64,000 nucleotides of DNA. It comes from Flavobacteriales bacterium. GTDB taxonomy: Bacteria > Bacteroidota > Bacteroidia > UBA10329. Below, piece after piece: positions 7,314 to 17,759 of this stretch (the stretch's first letter is position 1; each line of letters opens with the position of its first letter). Below the pieces are notes generated by a model, which worked only from the letters and a program-made list of their open reading frames with translations, had not been told where the DNA came from and made no database searches. Both the position numbers and the translations under genes were made by a program. The stretch covers positions 1-64,000 of the forward strand of contig JAIOYO010000015.1 of the NCBI GenBank assembly GCA_021741075.1. Direction: 5' to 3'.

Positions 7314-9626
7314 TTATTTATCTTCCTCAAGCAACTGCTTTAACCGCATCATGGCGGCTTGATTTTTCTGGTTGTAAGCCGAACGCTCAATAATGGTTTT
7401 CTCTTTTGTGGTAAGATGCCAACTCAATGATATGTCTTCCAATTCTGGCCGTGTCAATTCCAAATCAATAACCTCTAGGTCTGAATCGAGCCAATCTTGG
7501 GCATACACCGTTAAATCATCATTGATATAATCTTGCATGATGAAGAGGTTATCGTAAATGTGCCCCAATGGATTGGTAATCATTTTAAATAACGAACGCG
7601 TTTCGTTAGGTCCAATTGGTTCTATCTTTTTGCTGTCGCGTATTTGAAGAATGATAACGCCACTCGTGTTTTTATCAACCCATTTTCTAATGGTATAAAT
7701 ATGTTTGAGTGCCAACGAAGCTCCATAGGTATCTCTGAATCCAGCATCCATTACTTCCATTTCTGGTTCTGATGGTAGCGATACGGCTGGAGAAATGAAT
7801 GGGAATGTAGCGTTCATTCTGAGCACGGAACTGAACCAAACATTATCTGCATCCTGATTTTTGAACAATCGTCTAAACTCAACAGCAGATTGCAATGCTT
7901 GCCCTTTTAATACGTTGGGATGATTAAACGTAAGGTGGGCAATTGGCTGCGAACTGATGTACAAACTCCTTCCATCATTAATAATGCTTGGCGAAAAGAA
8001 CATCATAGGAATAATGGCTTCTGCTTCGGGTAGGGTATAATCGCCCAAACGCTTATCTACAAATCCTAACGTATTATCATTGAACTGCTTTTCGAGCGCA
8101 TAACCACGGTCCTTAGAATAGATATAGGTTCCATCTCTAAATTTCTGAAAGCGAACAAACCAATCATTTACGGCTAAGGAAGTTGCAATGGGATTGAGAA
8201 CATCCATTCCCATACGGCTGACATATTCTTGGCTATTTAAATCGATGGTTGAATCTGTTTGAGCGCGCAAATACAATTCCCTTCTATAAGCTAAGCCAAA
8301 CATGCCGCCAGATGCACCACACATGAGTTGCGTGTGTTTCATCAATTCGCCATGGGTAAGACTGTCTGCTACTTGCATGGCTTTGTAGCTCCAGAGAGCC
8401 GAACGAGCACCGCCACCTGTTACACATACAATTACCAATTTGGGTTTGTCCGACCTACGTTCAATATTCTTTAATCGCCATTTGTTTAGAATCTCATGAT
8501 GGTGGTTTACATCCTTCTCGTAGGTGGTAAAATTCTGCTGTTCTTGTGCTAATGAATCTACATCGTACACAGCAGGTGCATCGTCATAGTTTAAGCCATA
8601 AGCGCGGCTTTCGTACACAAGAATGTCGTTTTGAACGAGAAAATGAGCACCTACCATTGATGCAATAAGAAATACGGTTGACCAACCTCTTAATGCAGAA
8701 TGAATAGCACTGGTAAGCATCAACACCATCGTACTTGTAAGAAAAATGATGGAGCCAGCGGGCACAGTAAGCGAAGGTGTTTCGCGGTAAGCGCCTAAAA
8801 TAAGAAAGGTGACAATGACCACTATTTCAAATACTACAGCTATCATGTGGTTTTGACGAAAGACTTTTTGCACCATTTCTCGTTCGTAGTGCTCCGAATC
8901 TCTTGTAAGTCCAACTTTGAACCAGTTTACCATGTAAGTAACCACTTTCCATTCGTAATCGCTTTCTCGAGGAGCGTTTATGTTGCGCCATTCGAGGTTC
9001 TTTTGCATCAGGACTTGAATGGCTTTTTTTCGCCTTTTCTGCCGTAGATCTTCTTCAGAAACACCAATTACCTTGAATATATTTCTACTCAAAGCCAAAA
9101 AGTAGGTGTGGCCTGGTATCATAAAAAGAAGAATTCCAGCTACGAGACCTGCCATGTCCCACGCCAATTGGCTACCCACTTGCAAATCGTTGTCTAAAAG
9201 AAATAGCTCGTTTTTGTACTGGAATTTGACAATGCTGTAGATATAGATAACCAGAAAAATACCCGGTATGATGGAGTTGTTGAGCGAGTACTTGAAAAAC
9301 GGTTTAGAAACCGTGGCCAAAAAGGGAAAGCGATAAGCGTTTTGGATGTAACTCGAAATATGGAACGCCATGATGAATCCTCCGAGGGAAAAACCAAGTA
9401 TTAAAAAGGACCAGAAATCTACATGCCCCATGTATTCGGGGTCCCAAAACAAATAGGGCACTCCGTATCCATGACCAATGGAACCTGACGCAAAGGCGCC
9501 CAATGCCACCCACGAAAAGAGTAGGAGGTAGTTCTTTTTTAAGTGCAATACCAACAGCCGAAAGGGAAAGAAATAGAGCGTTCGCTGAACGGCCTGATGA
9601 TTCCACACCTTCTTGAAAAACGACAT
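7314..9626 (-). CDS. Patatin-like phospholipase with N-terminal multi-span membrane domain
   Basis: A 770-residue protein. Residues 1-335 hold several hydrophobic segments (about 33-50, 72-92, 118-133, 157-178, 262-280, 290-310, 318-332), so this half is integral to the membrane. Residues 395-770 are a patatin domain. The oxyanion glycines TGGGARSA are at 403-410, the nucleophile is Ser439 in CGASGGMFG, and the dyad Asp is in EVMDAGFRD around 635, where DAG replaces the usual DGG/DGA. Patatins are serine acyl hydrolases acting on phospholipid or neutral-lipid ester bonds. Joining such a domain to a large membrane part suggests action on the cell's own lipids. It is convergent with the E1 gene. 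The substrate is unknown. Confidence 0.8.
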   Translation of the reverse strand: MSFFKKVWNHQAVQRTLYFFPFRLLVLHLKKNYLLLFSWVALGAFASGSIGHGYGVPYLFWDPEYMGHVDFWSFLILGFSLGGFIMAFHISSYIQNAYRFPFLATVSKPFFKYSLNNSIIPGIFLVIYIYSIVKFQYKNELFLLDNDLQVGSQLAWDMAGLVAGILLFMIPGHTYFLALSRNIFKVIGVSEEDLRQKRRKKAIQVLMQKNLEWRNINAPRESDYEWKVVTYMVNWFKVGLTRDSEHYEREMVQKVFRQNHMIAVVFEIVVIVTFLILGAYRETPSLTVPAGSIIFLTSTMVLMLTSAIHSALRGWSTVFLIASMVGAHFLVQNDILVYESRAYGLNYDDAPAVYDVDSLAQEQQNFTTYEKDVNHHHEILNKWRLKNIERRSDKPKLVIVCVTGGGARSALWSYKAMQVADSLTHGELMKHTQLMCGASGGMFGLAYRRELYLRAQTDSTIDLNSQEYVSRMGMDVLNPIATSLAVNDWFVRFQKFRDGTYIYSKDRGYALEKQFNDNTLGFVDKRLGDYTLPEAEAIIPMMFFSPSIINDGRSLYISSQPIAHLTFNHPNVLKGQALQSAVEFRRLFKNQDADNVWFSSVLRMNATFPFISPAVSLPSEPEMEVMDAGFRDTYGASLALKHIYTIRKWVDKNTSGVIILQIRDSKKIEPIGPNETRSLFKMITNPLGHIYDNLFIMQDYINDDLTVYAQDWLDSDLEVIDLELTRPELEDISLSWHLTTKEKTIIERSAYNQKNQAAMMRLKQLLEEDK

Positions 9627-9840
9627 TGGTCTTAGGTTTAGCGCAAAGTAAGTTCTTGTGCTGAAACAATGAAACGCAGGTTTGGATTGGAGGTTTCTTT
9701 TTTGGTTTGAGGAAGGGGGCGCTTAGAATGCTGAGCTACGAAGCTTCTCAAAGGTTGGAGAGATAAATAGGAATTAAGAATTAGCTCTGTTACCGTGCTC
9801 ATATTTCCAACTATAATTAATATTATGTTAAACAGAATTT

Positions 9841-9878
9841 AAAAAAGAAGAGGGAGTTTTTTGCTCCCTCTTCTTTTT
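9841..9878. terminator. Strong bidirectional terminator hairpin in a 300-bp gap
   Basis: AAAAAGAAGAGGGAG (9842-9856) pairs exactly with CTCCCTCTTCTTTTT (9864-9878), with A and T runs on both sides. It lies 49 bp past the TPR gene stop on the minus strand. The rest of the 9627-9926 gap is gene-free. At 9897-9918 it holds a CCTCTTCGCTTGCAATGACG fragment resembling the palindromic repeats found inside the bat operon. Confidence 0.85.
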
Positions 9879-9926
9879 GCTTGTATTCTATAAAACTCCT
9901 CTTCGCTTGCAATGACGTGGAGAGAA

Positions 9927-11216
9927 TTATTTCATACGAGCCATAATCTCGTCATACTTCATTTTAAAGTATGCGCTTTTCGTCATTTCTTTCGACACCG
10001 TTTCTAATTTTCCATCCGGTTTCGTTTCTGTCAAACTAACCACCATCTTTTCATCACCTCCAGAATCAGCCATTTTACGGTAATACAATTGTTTCAGGGA
10101 AACCAAAACGCCATTGTCGTCTGGCGTAATGCTGTATGCTTTCTCCAGTATTGGTAAAGCCTTATCAAATACCTTATCAGCGCCAGCTTTTGCAACTTCA
10201 TATTTTTTGGTGTCGTCAATCAAGTTCGCTGCTTCGTTTAGTTTAACCGCTTGGTTAAAATATAGCGCTCCTAGGTTGTAAACGGCATCAAAGTTAGAAC
10301 CATCCAATTCTACCGATTTTGAATAGCTTTTTTCAGCTGCTGCCAAATACGCTGTGTATGCATCGTTTCCTTTAGGATTTGCTTCAATTTCCTTAGCAGC
10401 CAGTCTATCGTTCACAAATCCGAGTGCAAAATGCAGCGAAGCATTTCCTGGTTCGCCAGCAATAGCCAATTCCAACGATTTCATGGCTTCAGCGTGCTGA
10501 TCTGATTTCAGATATACGTTAACCTCGTTGGTTATCAACGATTGGTTATTTGGATACAACTTGCGGCCTTCTTTTAGGATGGCAACAGCTTTCTCATCAT
10601 TACCAGCTGCAGCATACATGTTTTGCATGCGCACAATAGCAGCTTCGGCTTTGTAGTTAATGGCCATTGCCTCACGGTAATATTTCTCTGCTTTAGCCAA
10701 ATCACCAATTTGCTCCGCACAAGCACCAGCATAATAGATGGCCAATGAATCTGTTCGTTTAATTTCTGGGATGGCTGCTGCTTTCAACGTGTTTTCAAAG
10801 GCTTCTAAAGCGCCAGCATAGTTCTTCGCGTTGTAACGTGTAATTCCTTCATTGACAAACTGCTTTCCTTGAACTTCCAAGTACTTCAATGTCATCTCTG
10901 TATGGAACTTCTTATCATCCAGTTCTTCACACTTAAGAAAACTTTCAAATGCCACTTGTAACGGATTAGCGTCTAGCGACTTATACTTCTCTTCTTTAGT
11001 CTCATATATCGCTTGATAAATCTGTCCACGAAAGAAATAAGTCTTGGCCTCTCCCATCGTTTTTTCATCTGTAATACATGGGTCAATTGCCTCTTTGGCA
11101 TTGTCTAATTCTCCGTATTGCAGATAGTTGTTGGCACTTGTTCGTTTTGCTTTCTGTCCAAAGACAGCAACACTCACTAAAAGGGCCGCTGTAATTAGGC
11201 TTGTCTTCTTCATCAT
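9927..11216 (-). CDS. Secreted tetratricopeptide-repeat protein
   Basis: A 429-residue protein with a short signal peptide (MMKKTSLITAALLVSVAVFGQ) followed by multiple TPR-like helix pairs. Recognisable repeats include YNAKNYAGALEAFENTLKAA, YYAGACAEQIGDLAKAEKYY and LHFALGFVNDRLA. TPR proteins act as protein-binding scaffolds, and in Bacteroidota many sit in the periplasm. The frame has two adjacent ATGs; the outer is used here. The gene is followed by a strong terminator and lies 142 bp downstream of gyrA on the same strand, without an obvious functional link. Specific function unknown. Confidence 0.8.
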   Translation of the reverse strand: MMKKTSLITAALLVSVAVFGQKAKRTSANNYLQYGELDNAKEAIDPCITDEKTMGEAKTYFFRGQIYQAIYETKEEKYKSLDANPLQVAFESFLKCEELDDKKFHTEMTLKYLEVQGKQFVNEGITRYNAKNYAGALEAFENTLKAAAIPEIKRTDSLAIYYAGACAEQIGDLAKAEKYYREAMAINYKAEAAIVRMQNMYAAAGNDEKAVAILKEGRKLYPNNQSLITNEVNVYLKSDQHAEAMKSLELAIAGEPGNASLHFALGFVNDRLAAKEIEANPKGNDAYTAYLAAAEKSYSKSVELDGSNFDAVYNLGALYFNQAVKLNEAANLIDDTKKYEVAKAGADKVFDKALPILEKAYSITPDDNGVLVSLKQLYYRKMADSGGDEKMVVSLTETKPDGKLETVSKEMTKSAYFKMKYDEIMARMK

Positions 11217-11358
11217 AGTGATCAGTTATTGGTTATTTGTTATAGGTTAATTAGTTATTCGCTACCAGTTGCAAGTAGAAAGGGTTTGATTAGTTTCCCC
11301 ATTCCTACTTTCCTACACCTTTTTACTTACAACCTTAGCCTTTCGATTTATTACTCGT

Positions 11359-13944
11359 TTATTCTTCATCGGTATCGTCCACATCCTCAGATGGATTATC
11401 GGTCTCATCCGAATCCTGGGCATCCGTTTCATAATGTGTTGTGCCATCTTCAGATGCTACAATAATCGGGTTTCCATCCTCATCCAATTCAACTTCATCT
11501 TCCATCGACATTTCTACTTTAGCAATGGCAGCAATGCTGTCTTTACCTTTCAGATTAATAAGTCTCACTCCTTGGGTAGCTCTTCCCATTACTCTAATTT
11601 CCGCAACATCCATTCTAATAGCGATACCGGATTTGTTGATAATCATCAAATCGTTCGCATCTACTACACTCTTAATAGCAATGAGCGAACCGGTTTTCTC
11701 TGTAACATTCATGGTCTTTACACCTTTTCCTCCACGGTTGGTAACGCGGTAATCTTCTACAGAAGAGCGCTTGCCATACCCATTTTCAGAAACTACCATC
11801 ACTGTTTCGGTTTCCACGTCTTCTACACAGATCATGCCAACTACCTCAACTCCTTTTGGAAGGCTAATGGCTTTTACCCCTGCTGCTGTACGGCCCATTG
11901 GACGAACTTTTTGTTCTGGGAAGTGAATACAACGTCCGTGACTTCCAGCAATAAGAATGTGGCTTTCTCCTGTTGTTAGCTTGGCTTCCAACAGTTGGTC
12001 ACCATCCTTAATAGTAATGGCATTGATACCATTAACACGTGGACGAGAATAGGCCGCAAGTGTTGTTTTCTTGATGATTCCGTGCTTAGAGCACATTATT
12101 ACATAAGTGTTATTTATGTATTCTTCATCCTTCAAATCCTTCACGTTAATGAAAGCTTTCACTTTATCGTCCGATTCAATACTGATAAGGTTTTGAATAG
12201 CTCTTCCCTTGCTTGTTTTAGTTCCTTCGGGAATCTCAAATGCACGCATCCAGAAACAACGACCTTTCTCTGTAAAGAAAAGCATGTAGTTGTGGTTGGT
12301 AGCAACAAACATGTATTCCAAGAAATCTTCATCGCGCGTGGTGCTTGCTTTTGCTCCTACTCCTCCTCTACTCTGAACGCGGTATTCGCTAAGCGGAGTT
12401 CGTTTAATGTATCCCAAGTGAGAAATAGTAATTACTACTTCTTCATCTGCAATCATATCCTCCATTCGAAGGTCATTGGCATTGTGCTCAATCACGCTTC
12501 GTCTTTCGTCTCCGTATTTGTCTCTGATAACGATAAGCTCATCCTTGATGATAGACATTCGAAGGTCTTCGCTTTCAAGTATGCTTTTTAAGTACTCGAT
12601 GGTTTTCATCAGTTCTTCGTACTCAGCACGTAGTTTGTCTTGTTCTAGTCCTGTAAGCTGACGTAGACGCATTTCAACGATGGCACGCGACTGAATGTCA
12701 CTCAGATTGAATCGCTCCATCAATTTCTCACGCGCTTCATCTGGGCTAGAAGATGCACGAATAATCTTGATTACTTCATCAATATTATCTGAAGCAATGA
12801 TGAGACCTTCTAAGATGTGTGCACGCTTTTCAGCCTGATCCAACTCAAATTTGGTACGTCTCACCACTACATCATGACGATGATCCACAAAGTGAATAAT
12901 CATGTCCTTCAAGGTCAACATCTCTGGACGACCCTTTACGAGGGCGATATTGTTGACACTGAAAGAAGTTTGAAGTGCCGTGTATTTATATAAGGTATTC
13001 AGGACAACATTTGGAATGGCATCACGCTTCAATTCGTAAACGATACGCATACCTTTTCTATCCGACTCATCACGGATATCACTAATGCCTTCAATTTTCT
13101 TTTCAACTACCAAATCGGCAGTCTTCTTAATCATTTCGGCCTTATTTACTTGGTAAGGAATCTCAGTTACAATGATTTGCTCACGACCAGACTTCGTTTC
13201 TTCAAACTCGGCCTTGGCGCGCATCATCACGCGACCTCTTCCTGTTTCAAATGCTTCGCGAACGCCATCATAACCATAGATGGTTCCTCCTGTTGGAAAA
13301 TCTGGAGCTTTTACATGCTCCATCAATTCTGGAATAGTAATGTCGCGGTTATCAATGTAAGCAATGATGCCATTTACAACCTCCGTAAGGTTGTGAGGTG
13401 CCATATTGGTTGCCATACCAACCGCAATACCTGACGAACCATTGATGAGTAGATTCGGAATTCGTGCTGGAAGAACCGTTGGTTCCTGCAAGGTATCATC
13501 AAAGTTTAGCTTAAAATCAACAGTGTCCTTGTCAATGTCGGCCAATAATTCCTCGGCAATTCTGCGAAGACGTGCTTCTGTATAACGCATGGCAGCTGGA
13601 CTGTCACCGTCAACGGAACCAAAGTTACCTTGTCCATCAACCAACGGATAACGCAATGACCATTCTTGAGCCATACGCACCATGGTGTCGTATACAGATG
13701 AATCGCCATGCGGATGGTACTTTCCTAGCACCTCACCTACGATTCTAGCCGATTTCTTATGAGCACTACCCGCTCGAACCCCTAGGTCGAGCATACCAAA
13801 CAGTACTCTTCTGTGTACTGGTTTCAAGCCATCCCGAACATCTGGAAGTGCTCTTGAAACAATTACGGACATCGAATAATCGATGTACGCGGTTTTCATC
13901 TCCTCTTCAATATTGATTGGTATTATCCTCTCTCCTTCTGCCAT
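11359..13944 (-). CDS. gyrA: DNA gyrase subunit A
   Basis: An 861-residue type II topoisomerase A subunit. The N-terminus holds [15 protein letters not shown] and [13 protein letters not shown]. The catalytic tyrosine is in [10 protein letters not shown], around residue 122. The positions linked to quinolone response carry Ser and Asp (the GDS..VYD pattern), the usual sensitive form. The C-terminal beta-pinwheel contains VTNRGGKG at the place of the GyrA box that lets gyrase wrap DNA, which supports GyrA over ParC. The last ~45 residues are a strongly acidic tail ([18 protein letters not shown]). The gene is transcribed divergently from clpC. It introduces negative supercoils together with GyrB, which is not in the window. 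Confidence 0.97.
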   Translation of the reverse strand: MAEGERIIPINIEEEMKTAYIDYSMSVIVSRALPDVRDGLKPVHRRVLFGMLDLGVRAGSAHKKSARIVGEVLGKYHPHGDSSVYDTMVRMAQEWSLRYPLVDGQGNFGSVDGDSPAAMRYTEARLRRIAEELLADIDKDTVDFKLNFDDTLQEPTVLPARIPNLLINGSSGIAVGMATNMAPHNLTEVVNGIIAYIDNRDITIPELMEHVKAPDFPTGGTIYGYDGVREAFETGRGRVMMRAKAEFEETKSGREQIIVTEIPYQVNKAEMIKKTADLVVEKKIEGISDIRDESDRKGMRIVYELKRDAIPNVVLNTLYKYTALQTSFSVNNIALVKGRPEMLTLKDMIIHFVDHRHDVVVRRTKFELDQAEKRAHILEGLIIASDNIDEVIKIIRASSSPDEAREKLMERFNLSDIQSRAIVEMRLRQLTGLEQDKLRAEYEELMKTIEYLKSILESEDLRMSIIKDELIVIRDKYGDERRSVIEHNANDLRMEDMIADEEVVITISHLGYIKRTPLSEYRVQSRGGVGAKASTTRDEDFLEYMFVATNHNYMLFFTEKGRCFWMRAFEIPEGTKTSKGRAIQNLISIESDDKVKAFINVKDLKDEEYINNTYVIMCSKHGIIKKTTLAAYSRPRVNGINAITIKDGDQLLEAKLTTGESHILIAGSHGRCIHFPEQKVRPMGRTAAGVKAISLPKGVEVVGMICVEDVETETVMVVSENGYGKRSSVEDYRVTNRGGKGVKTMNVTEKTGSLIAIKSVVDANDLMIINKSGIAIRMDVAEIRVMGRATQGVRLINLKGKDSIAAIAKVEMSMEDEVELDEDGNPIIVASEDGTTHYETDAQDSDETDNPSEDVDDTDEE

Positions 13945-14120
13945 GACAAAATGTTAATGTTTTTACGTTTGCACGGTCTTTGATGACAGTACAAAAAAAT
14001 TGTGATCGAATTTACGCTTTTAGCCAGCGATGACGTGCTTTTAGGAGCTTTGAAAAGGCAGTTATTACTAACAGATTTCTGTTGATAAAAACGAACTTAC
14101 GCAAAGGCAGACCATAAGTG

Positions 14121-14134
14121 CAAAAGTAATTTTG
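14121..14134. promoter_or_regulatory. Overlapping divergent -7 elements between gyrA and clpC
   Basis: CAAAAGTAATTTTG contains TAATTTTG on the plus strand (14127-14134, towards clpC) and TACTTTTG on the minus strand (14121-14128, towards gyrA). Both fit TAnnTTTG and share two bases. No good TTTG was found at -33 for either, so activity is an inference. Confidence 0.4.
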
Positions 14135-14205
14135 AACATGAGGGAATTGTTTGCTGTTTGATTCAGTAGATTACTGCATAAAACCGACATTTGACGAAGA
14201 ACGAT

Positions 14206-16761
14206 ATGGACGCGAAATTTTCACCGAGAGTTAAAGATGTAATCAGTTTTAGTCGCGAAGAAGCGCTGAGATTGGGGCATGAGTATATAGGAACGGAGCA
14301 TTTGCTACTTGGAATTATTAGAGAAGGCGAAGGAACTGCTCTTAAAATATTGACTTCATTAGGAGTTGATATTCAAGACCTTAGAAAGGACATTGAAGCG
14401 GCCACGCACACAGGAAAGGCAACTAAAAAAGCTAATCTTGGAAACATTCCTTTGATTAAACAGGCAGAAAAAGCCCTAAAAATCACCTACCTGGAAGCGA
14501 AGGTTTTTAAGAGTCCTACCATTGGTACAGAACATTTGCTATTGGCAATTTTAAAAGATGACGACAACGTAGTAACACGAAGCATGAAGAAAATGGGAGT
14601 TGATTACGAACTCGTAAAAGAAGAGGTCGAAGTAATGTTAGGAGAAGCCGGGACACGGATTAGCCCTGAAGCGAAACACAGCGAATCTGCTGATGACGAT
14701 GAGGATGGTGATAACTTTGGTGCTGGTGCCACTGGTGGTGGTCAGATTCGAAAGGCAATTGATCCAAAGTCAAAGACGCCTGTACTAGATAATTTTGGTA
14801 GAGACCTTACAAAAGCGGCTGAAGACGGTAAGTTGGATCCAGTTGTTGGTCGTGAGAAGGAAATTGAGCGTGTTTCACAAATCCTTAGCCGTAGAAAGAA
14901 GAACAATCCAATTCTCATTGGTGAGCCTGGTGTTGGTAAGTCGGCCATTGCAGAAGGCTTGGCGCTGAGAATTATTCAGCGTAAAGTATCTCGTGTTCTG
15001 TTCGGAAAACGAGTTGTAACCCTTGATCTTGCGTCATTAGTTGCTGGCACAAAATACCGTGGTCAGTTTGAAGAACGAATGAAAGCGGTGATGAATGAAT
15101 TGGAGAAATCTCCAGATGTCATTCTGTTCATTGATGAAATTCACACTATTGTTGGCGCTGGTGGAGCTTCAGGTTCTATGGATGCATCCAACATGTTTAA
15201 GCCAGCATTGGCACGAGGAGAAGTTCAATGCATTGGCGCTACAACGTTGGATGAGTACAGACAATACATTGAGAAAGATGGAGCGCTCGAAAGACGTTTT
15301 CAAAAAGTAATCGTGGATCCAACGTCTCCAGAAGAAACAGTCGAGATTCTAAACAATATCAAGGCGAAATACGAAGAACATCATAATGTAAACTACACGC
15401 CTGAGGCTATTCAAGCCTGTGTGTCACTTACCAATCGTTACATGACGGACCGTTTCCTTCCAGACAAGGCAATTGATGCGTTGGATGAAGTTGGATCGCG
15501 CGTTCACATCACCAATATTCATGTTCCTGAGGCAATTGTGGAACTGGAAAAGAAAGTGGACGAGGTAAAGGAAGAGAAGAATCGCGTTGTTCGCAGTCAG
15601 AAGTACGAAGAGGCGGCCAACTTGCGCGACAAGGAGCGAAAGCTTCAAGAAGAACTGGAGCGCGAAAAGAATAAATGGGAAGAAGCTACACGAGAAAATC
15701 GTGAAACGGTAACTGAAGAACATGTTGCTGAGGTTGTTTCTATGATGACTGGAATTCCAGTTCATCGTGTTGCCCAAAACGAAGGCAATCGTTTGAAAGA
15801 GATGTATGACAATCTGAAAGGAAAGGTCATAGGTCAAGATGATGCCATCAAGAAAGTTGTTCGTGCCATTCAGCGTAATCGTGCTGGATTGAAAGATCCA
15901 AACAAGCCTATTGGAAGCTTCATCTTTCTTGGTCCAACTGGTGTTGGTAAGACGGAATTGGCAAAAGTGCTTTCGCGCTACTTGTTCGATTCAGATGATT
16001 CTCTCATTCGAATTGATATGAGTGAATACATGGAGAAATTTGCCATCTCTCGATTGGTTGGTGCCCCTCCGGGATACGTTGGCTACGAAGAAGGTGGTCA
16101 GCTAACCGAGAAGGTTCGCAGAAAACCCTATTCGGTAGTGCTGTTGGATGAGATTGAAAAAGCGCATCCAGATGTATTCAACCTGTTGCTTCAGGCCTTG
16201 GATGATGGTATGATGACAGATTCGTTGGGTCGTAAGATTGACTTCAAGAATACGATTGTGATTATGACCTCAAACATCGGTTCACGTCAACTACAAGATT
16301 TCGGTCAAGGAGTTGGGTTTGCCACAAGTGCAAAAACTTCATCTTCTGACGACCATTCTAGAGGTGTGATTGAAAAAGCGTTGAAGAAAGCGTTTGCTCC
16401 TGAGTTCCTTAATAGAATTGATGATGTTGTTCTCTTCAATCAATTGAAGAAAGAAGACCTTCATCAAATCATTGACCTTGAATTGAAAAGTGTATTCAAG
16501 CGAATCACAGAAGTTGGTTACACCGTTGAATTGGATGATTCTGCTAAAGAATTCCTTTCAGACAAAGGTTACGATCCAGAATTCGGTGCTCGTCCATTGG
16601 CAAGAGCCATTCAAAAGTATTTGGAAGATCCATTGGCCGAAGCCATCATTGGTTCAACCATTTCTGAAGGCGATGTTCTTATTGTGAAGCATGCGAAAGA
16701 CGCAGAAGAATTGACAATTGATGTCAAAAAACCTAAAGCTGAAAAGAAGAGCAAGGACTAA
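14206..16761 (+). CDS. clpC: ATP-dependent Clp protease ATP-binding subunit ClpC
   Basis: An AAA+ unfoldase of 851 residues from ATG at 14206. A TTG 15 bp upstream is also in frame, but MDAKFSPRVKDVI matches how the family starts. Two Clp-N repeats fill about 1-145. AAA-1 has Walker A GEPGVGKSA and Walker B ILFIDEIH. A UVR-like coiled-coil segment (YEEAANLRDKERKLQEEL) lies between the AAA modules and marks ClpC rather than ClpA or ClpB. AAA-2 has GPTGVGKTELAK and VVLLDEIEKAHPDVF. The VGF tripeptide in FGQGVGFATS is the expected ClpP-docking loop. It unfolds substrates for ClpP, including damaged proteins under stress. The C-terminus ends in a Lys-rich tail. Confidence 0.97.
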   Translation: MDAKFSPRVKDVISFSREEALRLGHEYIGTEHLLLGIIREGEGTALKILTSLGVDIQDLRKDIEAATHTGKATKKANLGNIPLIKQAEKALKITYLEAKVFKSPTIGTEHLLLAILKDDDNVVTRSMKKMGVDYELVKEEVEVMLGEAGTRISPEAKHSESADDDEDGDNFGAGATGGGQIRKAIDPKSKTPVLDNFGRDLTKAAEDGKLDPVVGREKEIERVSQILSRRKKNNPILIGEPGVGKSAIAEGLALRIIQRKVSRVLFGKRVVTLDLASLVAGTKYRGQFEERMKAVMNELEKSPDVILFIDEIHTIVGAGGASGSMDASNMFKPALARGEVQCIGATTLDEYRQYIEKDGALERRFQKVIVDPTSPEETVEILNNIKAKYEEHHNVNYTPEAIQACVSLTNRYMTDRFLPDKAIDALDEVGSRVHITNIHVPEAIVELEKKVDEVKEEKNRVVRSQKYEEAANLRDKERKLQEELEREKNKWEEATRENRETVTEEHVAEVVSMMTGIPVHRVAQNEGNRLKEMYDNLKGKVIGQDDAIKKVVRAIQRNRAGLKDPNKPIGSFIFLGPTGVGKTELAKVLSRYLFDSDDSLIRIDMSEYMEKFAISRLVGAPPGYVGYEEGGQLTEKVRRKPYSVVLLDEIEKAHPDVFNLLLQALDDGMMTDSLGRKIDFKNTIVIMTSNIGSRQLQDFGQGVGFATSAKTSSSDDHSRGVIEKALKKAFAPEFLNRIDDVVLFNQLKKEDLHQIIDLELKSVFKRITEVGYTVELDDSAKEFLSDKGYDPEFGARPLARAIQKYLEDPLAEAIIGSTISEGDVLIVKHAKDAEELTIDVKKPKAEKKSKD

Positions 16762-16790
16762 TCTTGATTAGTCGTAACGTGATAAACGAA

Positions 16791-16813
16791 AAACGGGGCA
16801 ATTAGCCCCATTT
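16791..16813. terminator. Terminator hairpin between convergent clpC and fabI
   Basis: AAACGGGGC (16791-16799) pairs with GCCCCATTT (16805-16813) with one mismatch around an AATTA loop. It sits 30 bp past the clpC stop and 43 bp past the fabI stop and could serve both strands. The T runs are short. Confidence 0.6.
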
Positions 16814-16855
16814 CATTTACAACTAGTTCAACAGTTTTCTCTGCGAGGCAAGAAG

Positions 16856-17641
16856 CTATTCCGCAGCTCCCATGCTGCTATACCCACCATCATGGAACAG
16901 ATTCTGCATGGTAACTTTACGTGTCAAATCCGAAAACAAAGTCACGCAGTAATCTGCACACTCTTCCGCTGATGCATTCCCAAGAGGAGAAAGATTATTA
17001 GCATTATTGATGAAATCGTCAAAACCTTCCACACCAGAGCCAGCCGTTGTAACCGTTGGGCTTTGAGAAACAGTATTTACTCGAACACTTTTATGCTTTC
17101 CATAATGATGGCCAAAGCTACGTGCAATGCTTTCGAGCATGGCTTTGGCTTCTGCCATATCACCATATCCAGTATAAGTTCGTTCAGCCGCGATGTAAGT
17201 CACTGCAATTACGGATGCGTATTCGTTCAGAGCATCTTGCTTGTAACACGTTTGCATGACACGATGCAACGACATGGCAGAAATATCCAAGGTCTTGTGA
17301 TAGAACTCATAGTTCAAATCGGTGTAATCTCTGCCTTTTCTCACATTTGGCGACATCCCAACCGGATGAAGCACAAAGTCAATTCCTCCGAACTTCGCTT
17401 TTGCGGTTGAAACGAGATTTTCAATGTCTTCCATCACGGTCACATCCGCAGGAATAATCTCAGCATTTAGCTTCTCTCCAAGCTCTTTTATTCCACCCAT
17501 TCGCAAAGCAACAGGTGCGTTTGTAAGAACAATCTCCGCTCCTTCTTCCACACATTTCTCTGCAACCTTCCAAGCGATGGAACGATTATCCAACGCTCCG
17601 AAAATAATTCCCTTTTTTCCTTTTAATAATCCGTATCCCAT
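16856..17641 (-). CDS. fabI: Enoyl-[acyl-carrier-protein] reductase (NADH)
   Basis: A 261-residue short-chain dehydrogenase of the FabI type. The N-terminal cofactor segment is KGIIFGALDNRSIAWKVAE, in the FabI pattern GxxxxxSIA. The active-site Tyr-x6-Lys is present as YGDMAEAK (about residues 158-165), and TVTTAGSGVEGFDDF matches the FabI substrate loop. It performs the last reduction of each fatty-acid elongation cycle and is the target class of triclosan-like inhibitors. It is followed by a terminator shared with clpC. A long palindrome and AT-rich sequence separate it from the upstream recN. Confidence 0.92.
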   Translation of the reverse strand: MGYGLLKGKKGIIFGALDNRSIAWKVAEKCVEEGAEIVLTNAPVALRMGGIKELGEKLNAEIIPADVTVMEDIENLVSTAKAKFGGIDFVLHPVGMSPNVRKGRDYTDLNYEFYHKTLDISAMSLHRVMQTCYKQDALNEYASVIAVTYIAAERTYTGYGDMAEAKAMLESIARSFGHHYGKHKSVRVNTVSQSPTVTTAGSGVEGFDDFINNANNLSPLGNASAEECADYCVTLFSDLTRKVTMQNLFHDGGYSSMGAAE

Positions 17642-17687
17642 TTTGATAATTATGAATTAATAATGTTGAATCAAAAATCTACTCAAG

Positions 17688-17722
17688 AAGACCTTCAAGG
17701 TTTTCAAAACCTTGAAGGTCTT
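17688..17722. repeat. Perfect 17-bp inverted repeat
   Basis: AAGACCTTCAAGGTTTT (17688-17704) and its exact complement (17706-17722) are separated by one base. It lies between recN and fabI, both minus strand, without a good T run on either side, so it looks more like a dispersed palindromic repeat than a simple terminator. AT-rich AATTATGAATTA-type sequence flanks it on both sides. Confidence 0.8.
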
Positions 17723-17759
17723 TACAGAGGGATTAATTCATTATTCTTCATTTCTAATT

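Noticed and set aside
11434..12591. Two long plus-strand open frames opposite gyrA
   Set aside because: They are antisense shadows of a strongly conserved gene; their composition (many Phe, Asn, Ser) is what antisense of gyrA codons gives.
13600..13750. Possible quinolone-resistance change in gyrA
   Set aside because: The two key positions are Ser and Asp (HGDSSVYD), the common sensitive form.
14191..14205. TTG start for clpC
   Set aside because: ATG at 14206 gives the conserved family N-terminus MDAKFSPRVKDVI.
17688..17722. Palindrome as terminator of recN
   Set aside because: The stem is perfect and long but is not followed by a T run on the minus strand, so it was listed as a repeat instead.
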